Positions 58,862 to 64,000 of a DNA stretch of 64,000 nucleotides are shown here, piece after piece. Position numbers and translations under genes: made by a program. Each line of letters opens with the position of its first letter. The stretch's first letter is position 1. The DNA is from an uncultured Lachnospiraceae bacterium (GTDB lineage Bacteria > Bacillota > Clostridia > Lachnospirales > Lachnospiraceae): the NCBI GenBank assembly GCA_947178145.1, contig CAMWXE010000013.1:18244-82243 (forward strand), given 5' to 3'. The notes under the pieces were generated by a model. It had not been told where the DNA came from and made no database searches. It was given only the letters and a program-made list of their open reading frames with translations.

Positions 58862-60508
58862 ATGATAAGTGCAAACAATGTAACCTATAGAGTTGGGAAG
58901 AAAGCATTATTTGAGGATGTAAACATCAAGTTTACAGAAGGAAACTGCTATGGACTGATCGGCGCCAACGGGGCGGGCAAATCCACTTTTTTGAAAATCC
59001 TGTCAGGAAAGCTGGAGACGACAAAAGGGGATATCGCAATCACGCCGGGACAGCGGCTTTCCGTGCTGGAGCAGGATCACTTCAAGTATGATGAGTATCC
59101 GGTCATGGATGTCGTCATTATGGGAAATGCCCGCCTCTATGAGATTATGAAAGAGAAGGATGCCATCTATGCCAAAGAGGACTTTACGGACGAAGATGGG
59201 ATTCGCGCCAGCGAGCTTGAGGGCGAGTTCGCGGAGATGGACGGCTGGGAAGCGGAATCTAACGCGGCGCAGCTGTTAAATGGTCTGGGAATCGACACAG
59301 AGATTCACTATTCCCTGATGAAGGACTTAAACGGCAGTGAGAAAGTGAAAGTGCTGCTGGCCAAGGCGCTTTTTGGCAACCCGGATATCCTGCTGCTCGA
59401 CGAGCCGACAAACCATTTGGATCTGGATGCGATCGCGTGGCTTGAGGAGTTTCTGATCAATTTTGACAATACGGTTATCGTCGTGTCGCATGACCGCTAT
59501 TTCCTGAACAAAGTATGTACCCAGATTGCAGATATTGATTACGGCAAGATTCAGCTCTATGCCGGAAACTATGATTTCTGGTATGAGTCAAGCCAGCTGC
59601 TTGTCAAGCAGATGAAGGAAGCAAACAAGAAGAAAGAGGAAAAGATTAAGGAATTGCAGGAGTTTATCTCACGTTTCTCCGCAAATGCCTCCAAGTCAAA
59701 ACAGGCGACATCGAGAAAACGCGCCCTGGAGAAGATCGAGCTGGACGACATCAAGCCGTCGAGCCGCAAATATCCTTACATTGATTTCCGTCCGGACCGT
59801 GAGATTGGAAACGAGGTGCTTACGGTTGAGAACCTTTCCAAGACGATCAACGGCGAGAAGGTGCTTGACAATATTTCGTTTATCTTAGGACGCGAGGACA
59901 AGGTCGCGTTCGTGGGTGCAAACGAGCTGGCTAAGACGACGCTGTTTCAGATCCTGATGGGGGAGATGGAGCCGGACGAGGGCACGTACAAGTGGGGTGT
60001 CACGACTTCGCAGGCCTATTTTCCGAAAGATCCGACCAATGAGTTTAACAATGACTACACGATCGCAGACTGGCTGATGGGCTATTCGCCGGTGGACGAC
60101 ATCACGTATGTGCGCGGATTCTTAGGGCGTATGCTCTTTGCGGGCGAGGACGGCGTGAAGAAGGTAAAGGTGCTTTCCGGTGGTGAGAAGGTGCGCTGTC
60201 TGCTGAGCAAAATGATGATCAGCGGAGCAAACTGCCTGATTCTCGACGAGCCGACGAACCATCTCGATATGGAGTCCATCACAGCGCTCAACAACGGACT
60301 GATCAAGTTTCCCGGTATGGCGATGTTCGCGTGCCACGACCACCAGTTTGTGGAGACGACGGCAAACCGCATCATGGAGATTTTGCCGGACGGTACTCTG
60401 ATTGACAAGATTACGACTTACGACGAGTATCTTGCAAGCGACGAGATGGCAAGGAAGAGGACCTCTGTGTACACTGCGGAGGCCGAGGACGAGAGCGGCG
60501 AGGAGTAA
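58862..60508 (+). CDS. ABC-F family ATPase (YkpA/YbiT-like)
   Basis: A 548-residue soluble protein with two ABC cassettes joined by a charged linker ('ANKKKEEKIKELQEFISRFS', about residues 250-290), as in ABC-F translation factors. Cassette 1: Walker A 'GANGAGKST', Walker B 'LLLDEPTNHLDLD'. Cassette 2: signature 'LSGGEKVRC', Walker B 'LILDEPTNHLDME'. Two features are unusual: the first signature reads 'LNGSEKVKV' and the second Walker A 'GANELAKTT' lacks the glycine before Lys. It probably acts on the ribosome. Own promoter, monocistronic. Confidence 0.9.
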   Translation: MISANNVTYRVGKKALFEDVNIKFTEGNCYGLIGANGAGKSTFLKILSGKLETTKGDIAITPGQRLSVLEQDHFKYDEYPVMDVVIMGNARLYEIMKEKDAIYAKEDFTDEDGIRASELEGEFAEMDGWEAESNAAQLLNGLGIDTEIHYSLMKDLNGSEKVKVLLAKALFGNPDILLLDEPTNHLDLDAIAWLEEFLINFDNTVIVVSHDRYFLNKVCTQIADIDYGKIQLYAGNYDFWYESSQLLVKQMKEANKKKEEKIKELQEFISRFSANASKSKQATSRKRALEKIELDDIKPSSRKYPYIDFRPDREIGNEVLTVENLSKTINGEKVLDNISFILGREDKVAFVGANELAKTTLFQILMGEMEPDEGTYKWGVTTSQAYFPKDPTNEFNNDYTIADWLMGYSPVDDITYVRGFLGRMLFAGEDGVKKVKVLSGGEKVRCLLSKMMISGANCLILDEPTNHLDMESITALNNGLIKFPGMAMFACHDHQFVETTANRIMEILPDGTLIDKITTYDEYLASDEMARKRTSVYTAEAEDESGEE

Positions 60509-60707
60509 GTGTTCAGGGGCAGTTCTTTACGAGGGATTTATGAAAAGAGGCAGGTTGACTGTCTTTTTTCATTGTATACACGTCGATGCTGATGTGAAAA
60601 GACAGGCAGGGGAACGATATTACAGGAGTACTACATCGGCGGTGTGCGGGCAGGGAGAGGAATCTCTGCCTGATTCGTATTTTCAGATAAATAAGGAGAG
60701 ATTCGGG

Positions 60708-62369
60708 ATGGGATTTGTTGATTTACATGTGCACTCGCGCTGCTCTGATGGAACGCTCACACCCCGTGAGCTGGTGGACTATGCTATCGAAAAAGGATTG
60801 TGTGCAGTAGCGCTCACAGACCATGACACAGTGGATGGTCTGGATGAGATGATGGAATATGCAAAAGGGAAGCCGGTTGAAGTAATTCCCGGGATTGAGT
60901 ATTCGACAGAGTACAATAACCGCGACGTGCACATCGTGGGATTGTTTATTGACTATAAGTCGCCTGTCTTCCTGGAATATCTGACGCGCTTTCAGCAGTC
61001 GAGGACAGACAGAAATAATAAGCTGTGTGCGAATCTGCGCGGGGCAGGCATTGATATTACGTATGAGGCGCTTCTGGACGCATTTCCGGATGCGGTGATC
61101 ACGAGGGCGCACTACGCTGCATATTTGCTGGACAAAGGCTATGTGAAGAGCAGAAATGAGGCTTTTGACAGATATCTTGGAGACAACACGCCATATTTCG
61201 TGCATCGTGAGAAGGTGACGCCGGAGGAAGTGATCGAGGTGACGCTGAGAGCTGGAGGGATACCGATTCTGGCGCATCCCACGCTGTACAAACTTGGGCG
61301 GGAACAGCTTGATGTGCTGGTAAGGCGGTTAAAAAAGGCAGGTCTCATGGGAATTGAGTGCTATTACAGCACCTACACACCGTCGGAGGAAAAACAGATC
61401 CGGGCGCTGGCGGAGAAGTACAATCTGCTGCCGGGCGGCGGTTCGGATTTCCACGGTGCGAACAAACCAGGGCTGGACCTTGCGGTCGGTTATGGGAAGC
61501 TCTTCGTGCCGGATGGACTTCTCGCGGATATGAAAAAGGCGCTGAATACCAAAATACTGTTCACAGACCTTGATGATACACTGTTAAATTCAAGGAAAGA
61601 GATATCAGAAAAAACGAGAAAGAAAATCATGGAAATGCTGTCAAAAGGAAATCATTTTGTGCTGGCAAGCGGCCGGGCGGTGAACAGTGTTCTCGATGTG
61701 TTGGAGGCGCTTGATATCCAGAGAGGGGATTCCGCGGGAAAAATCTATGTGGTGGCATATAATGGCGCGGTTATTTATGACTGCACAGACGATTCTGTCA
61801 TCGAGCAGTACGATGTCCCGATACCGACAGCGCAGGCGATTTTTGACATGGCCATAAAAAAAAGAATCCACATTCAGACCTACACAGACACGCACATTAT
61901 AAGCTGTGCGGAGGACAGGGAGCTTGCCTTTTACAAAAAAGCAATCAAAACGCCGTACAGAGTCGGAACAGATCTGGCGAAAGAACTTAGCCATGCGCCG
62001 TTTAAACTGCTTGCGATCGATGTCGATGACAGGTCGCGGCTGGAGGATTTGCGCAGAGAGATAGAGGCTTCGGAGTTTGCAAAGGATATTACCTGTGCGT
62101 TTTCAAGCTCCAGCTATCTTGAATTTTACAATAACAAGGCAGGGAAGGGAAATGCGCTTCGGAATCTGTGCAGCGTGATTCCTGTCCACATCAGGAACTC
62201 TGTTGCAGCGGGGGATGAGGAGAATGATATCACGATGATTGAGGCCGCCACAGTCGGGGTATGTATGGTAAATGGCAGTTCGATAGTAAAGGAATACGCG
62301 GATTATATTACGGAACATGACAATGACCATGATGGGATTGTGGAGATTATCGACAGGTTTATTCTATAG
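60708..62369 (+). CDS. PHP phosphoesterase fused to a Cof-type HAD phosphatase
   Basis: A 553-residue two-domain protein. Residues 1-275 are a PHP domain: 'FVDLHVHSRCSDGTLTPREL', 'VALTDHDTVDGLDEM' and 'GGGSDFHGANKPGLD' carry the metal ligands of 3',5'-nucleoside bisphosphate phosphatases (RNase AM/YciV). Residues 285-553 are a Cof-type HAD phosphatase: 'ILFTDLDDTLLNSRKEI', 'LASGRAV', and 'AAGDEENDITMIEAA'. Both active sites look complete. ATG 60708 has AAGGAGAG upstream; the frame stays open further upstream to 60402, but that part is antisense-like and unlikely. Confidence 0.87.
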   Translation: MGFVDLHVHSRCSDGTLTPRELVDYAIEKGLCAVALTDHDTVDGLDEMMEYAKGKPVEVIPGIEYSTEYNNRDVHIVGLFIDYKSPVFLEYLTRFQQSRTDRNNKLCANLRGAGIDITYEALLDAFPDAVITRAHYAAYLLDKGYVKSRNEAFDRYLGDNTPYFVHREKVTPEEVIEVTLRAGGIPILAHPTLYKLGREQLDVLVRRLKKAGLMGIECYYSTYTPSEEKQIRALAEKYNLLPGGGSDFHGANKPGLDLAVGYGKLFVPDGLLADMKKALNTKILFTDLDDTLLNSRKEISEKTRKKIMEMLSKGNHFVLASGRAVNSVLDVLEALDIQRGDSAGKIYVVAYNGAVIYDCTDDSVIEQYDVPIPTAQAIFDMAIKKRIHIQTYTDTHIISCAEDRELAFYKKAIKTPYRVGTDLAKELSHAPFKLLAIDVDDRSRLEDLRREIEASEFAKDITCAFSSSSYLEFYNNKAGKGNALRNLCSVIPVHIRNSVAAGDEENDITMIEAATVGVCMVNGSSIVKEYADYITEHDNDHDGIVEIIDRFIL

Positions 62370-62400
62370 ATTTTTTGTATAAATTATGTGTAAGAAAGGA

Positions 62401-62429
62401 TAGACAGTAGTCTGATTAAACGGTATACT
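62401..62429 (+). promoter_or_regulatory. Promoter of the GGDEF-like gene
   Basis: TAGACA (62401-62406), 17 bases, TATACT (62424-62429), 39 bases before ATG 62468. Confidence 0.6.
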
Positions 62430-62467
62430 GTTAATTACTGAAAAGAGTGGAAGGAGAAAGAGGAGCA

Positions 62468-63415
62468 ATGAACGAAAAGAGGACAGCATTTGCGCAGAGA
62501 ATTGAACAGAACAGTAAAAATTATTTTCCGAAGGATTTGTTTGATCTGGAGACAGCAAAAATGATACTGACACAGCTGCATGCATGTTTTGGACTGGACA
62601 CGCTGATGACAGACAGACATGGAAATATTCTTATGACAGTCGGTGATTTCGGTGATTTTATGCCTGATGTCGTCAACAAGCCCGGCAATAAGATTCGCGT
62701 GAAGGGCAGGACGGTATGTCATATCTATGCAAAGTACGATCATGTTTCAGAGGAGCATTTCGAGGCGGCAGACAAAATCCTTGGCGCATATATTGCGACT
62801 TTAGAGAATCATAGTGAGAAATCATATCTGGCAAGTGAGCAGGCCTCCTATATCGAGGAATTGGAGCAGCAGCTGCAAAAAGATGCCGCTCAGGCACAGT
62901 ATTCCGGACAGAACGATCCGCTGACTGGTGTGCTGAACAGGAATCATTTTATCAGTCAGATGAAGGAGCTTGCGGAGCGTGAGATCGTTCCAACAGCGGC
63001 GATCTGCGTCAATATCAACGACTGGCGGTTTGTCGACAACAATTTCGGCGAGGAGGAGAGTGACCGCTTGATCGTGACAGTGGCTGAGATTCTCAAATCT
63101 AAGGCAGAGGAAAACGGAATGAACCATGCTGTGATCGGCAGGGTGGAGGGCGATGTGTTTAACGTGCTTCTGCCACTTGCGGAGGAGGACGAGGCGAAGG
63201 CTTACTGTGATGCGGTGCAGCAGGCGTGTGACAGTTTTGAGGACGAAAAACTTGCCCCGAGCGTTGCGGTGGGCTGCGTGATGCGGACCAATGTGGAGGA
63301 AAGCTTTAAGAATATTCTTTCGGATGCTGAATATGCTATGTTGGAGAATAAATTTGCGATAAAGAACGCGCCTGGATACAAGGAAAGACTGGAAAAAGGT
63401 TTAAAAAATGCCTAA
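62468..63415 (+). CDS. Protein with degenerate GGDEF domain
   Basis: A 315-residue protein. Residues 1-120 may be a PocR/GAF-like sensor ('ILTQLHACFGLDTLMTDRHG', 'GRTVCHIYAKYDHVSEEHFE'), followed by a short coiled coil (125-145) and a GGDEF fold ('DPLTGVLNRNHFISQMKELA' is the typical start). The signature half-site reads 'RVEGDVFNVLLP' instead of GG(D/E)EF, so diguanylate cyclase activity is probably lost; it may bind a nucleotide or partner. ATG 62468 follows GAGGAG. Confidence 0.8.
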   Translation: MNEKRTAFAQRIEQNSKNYFPKDLFDLETAKMILTQLHACFGLDTLMTDRHGNILMTVGDFGDFMPDVVNKPGNKIRVKGRTVCHIYAKYDHVSEEHFEAADKILGAYIATLENHSEKSYLASEQASYIEELEQQLQKDAAQAQYSGQNDPLTGVLNRNHFISQMKELAEREIVPTAAICVNINDWRFVDNNFGEEESDRLIVTVAEILKSKAEENGMNHAVIGRVEGDVFNVLLPLAEEDEAKAYCDAVQQACDSFEDEKLAPSVAVGCVMRTNVEESFKNILSDAEYAMLENKFAIKNAPGYKERLEKGLKNA

Positions 63416-63518
63416 ATCTAAAATAATTATTAAGTACTACAAACTTTGAAAAAAAGAGAAAATTAAAAAAAACATGAGTAAATGGAAGAAAATGGGAGAT
63501 AATAAAATGTAAATCCGT
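63416..63518. other. AT-rich spacer before the groES promoter
   Basis: About 100 very A-rich bases without an ORF, terminator or other recognisable signal. Confidence 0.5.
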
Positions 63519-63547
63519 TTGCAGAACGCACAGCAAAAAACTATTAT
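63519..63547 (+). promoter_or_regulatory. Promoter of groES
   Basis: TTGCAG (63519-63524), 17 bases, TATTAT (63542-63547), directly followed by the CIRCE operator. Confidence 0.7.
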
Positions 63548-63555
63548 ATGTTTTG

Positions 63556-63582
63556 TTAGCACTCAACAGGTAAGAGTGCTAA
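63556..63582 (+). promoter_or_regulatory. CIRCE operator (HrcA binding site)
   Basis: TTAGCACTC-N9-GAGTGCTAA, the full consensus, nine bases after the -10 box. HrcA represses heat-shock operons at this element. Confidence 0.97.
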
Positions 63583-63625
63583 TCAGAAAGGGAAATAATT
63601 ATTTTATCATAAGGAGGCATTTCAC

Positions 63626-63910
63626 ATGAAATTAGTACCATTAGGAGACAGAGTCGTATTGAAGCAGTTAGTTGCAGAGGAGACAACAAAGTCTGGCATC
63701 GTATTGCCGGGACAGAACAAAGAGAAGCCACAGCAGGCTGAGGTAATTGCTGTAGGACCAGGCGGAGTTGTTGACGGGAAAGAGGTCAAGATGGAAGTCA
63801 ATGTTGGAGATAACGTAATCTTCTCAAAGTATTCCGGGACAGAAGTCAAGATCGACGAGGAAGAGTATATTATTGTAAAGCAGAACGACATCCTGGCAGT
63901 AATCAAATAA
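63626..63910 (+). CDS. groES: Co-chaperonin GroES
   Basis: A 94-residue GroES of normal length: 'MKLVPLGDRVVLKQLVAEET' at the start, mobile loop 'TKSGIVLPGQNKEKPQ', roof and 'NVGDNVIFSKYSGTEVKIDE' core. It caps the GroEL ring. AAGGAGG lies 13 bases before the ATG. It is controlled by the CIRCE element. groEL has not begun by the window end, 90 bases downstream. Confidence 0.97.
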   Translation: MKLVPLGDRVVLKQLVAEETTKSGIVLPGQNKEKPQQAEVIAVGPGGVVDGKEVKMEVNVGDNVIFSKYSGTEVKIDEEEYIIVKQNDILAVIK

Positions 63911-63980
63911 CTAAGAAAATAAATAACTAAGAAAATCTAAAAAGTTGCAAAGTACGCAACTTAAGATTTTCTAAGTTATT
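63911..63980. repeat. Long inverted repeat after groES
   Basis: ATAACTAAGAAAATCT plus AAGTTGC pairs with GCAACTT plus AGATTTTCTAAGTTAT, nearly perfectly, around AAAGTAC. The left arm is also partly repeated in tandem (AACTAAGAAAAT at 63909-63920 and 63925-63936). No T-run follows, so it is not a clear terminator. Confidence 0.7.
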
Positions 63981-64000
63981 AAGAGAACGCAAAGGGCGCG

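Noticed and set aside
60402..60707. In-frame extension upstream of the PHP-HAD protein
   Set aside because: It overlaps the end of the ABC-F gene, has atypical composition, and ATG 60708 carries a good AAGGAGAG site. An internal ATG at 60540 in the same frame also lacks support in domain structure.

Overview
The window looks like chromosomal DNA of a Gram-positive anaerobe of the class Clostridia, most likely family Lachnospiraceae. The signs are AGGAGG-type ribosome binding sites, occasional TTG/GTG starts, the dgt-dnaG-rpoD-trmK-nif3 housekeeping order, a CIRCE-controlled groES, a GPH/GH51 arabinan module, and protein sequences of Lachnospiraceae type. No rRNA, prophage, complete insertion sequence or CRISPR array was seen. 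This assignment is by reading alone, without a database search.

Layout. 1-7.5 kb: tail of a nucleoside/sugar ABC transporter, a MATE exporter, an RsgA-type GTPase behind a leader peptide and terminator, acetyltransferases (one decayed), and a minus-strand pair of queuosine-precursor transporter plus radical SAM enzyme. 7.8-12.3 kb: acyltransferase-like membrane protein, siroheme synthase-like CysG, MetF and an M14 peptidoglycan peptidase. 12.3-16.1 kb: divergent AAA+ ATPase and DUF4255 protein, the two accessory parts of an extracellular contractile injection system (eCIS) without its structural genes, then a glycine-zipper protein and an alpha-L-rhamnosidase fragment. 16.2-21.3 kb: transglutaminase-like surface protein, MarR regulator and two tandem ArsA/Get3-like ATPases. 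21.4-30 kb: arabinan-type carbohydrate module (GH43, TetR, GPH symporter, alpha/beta hydrolase, GH51), flanked by two internally deleted AAA-ATPase/nuclease pseudogenes. 30-39.3 kb: kptA, tRNA-Leu(AAG), a DUF3298-type lipoprotein, dgt, dnaG, rpoD, trmK, nif3 and a TGS-domain nucleoside kinase. 39.3-45.2 kb: RNase P RNA, L,D-transpeptidase, trypsin-like protease, dCMP deaminase and two CobW-type metallochaperones. 45.2-50.3 kb: pyrBI behind a leader-peptide attenuator, PH-domain protein, D,D-carboxypeptidase, and two minus-strand membrane/extracellular proteins. 50.5-64 kb: pheA, ppx-ppk polyphosphate genes, maf, unknown conserved genes, ABC-F ATPase, PHP-HAD fusion, GGDEF-like protein and CIRCE-groES.

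The strongest candidate novelties are: (1) the pyrBI leader, where promoter, a U-rich 55-codon leader ORF, an intrinsic terminator inside that ORF and pyrB are lined up as in the enterobacterial pyrBI attenuator; (2) the 23-codon leader peptide, whose Shine-Dalgarno can pair with its own 3' end, ahead of a terminator and the rsgA paralogue; (3) the orphan eCIS ATPase/DUF4255 pair; (4) the tandem ArsA-HSP20 ATPases; and (5) a dispersed GTGAACAGT-type inverted repeat. At least five decayed genes show ongoing erosion of the accessory segments.
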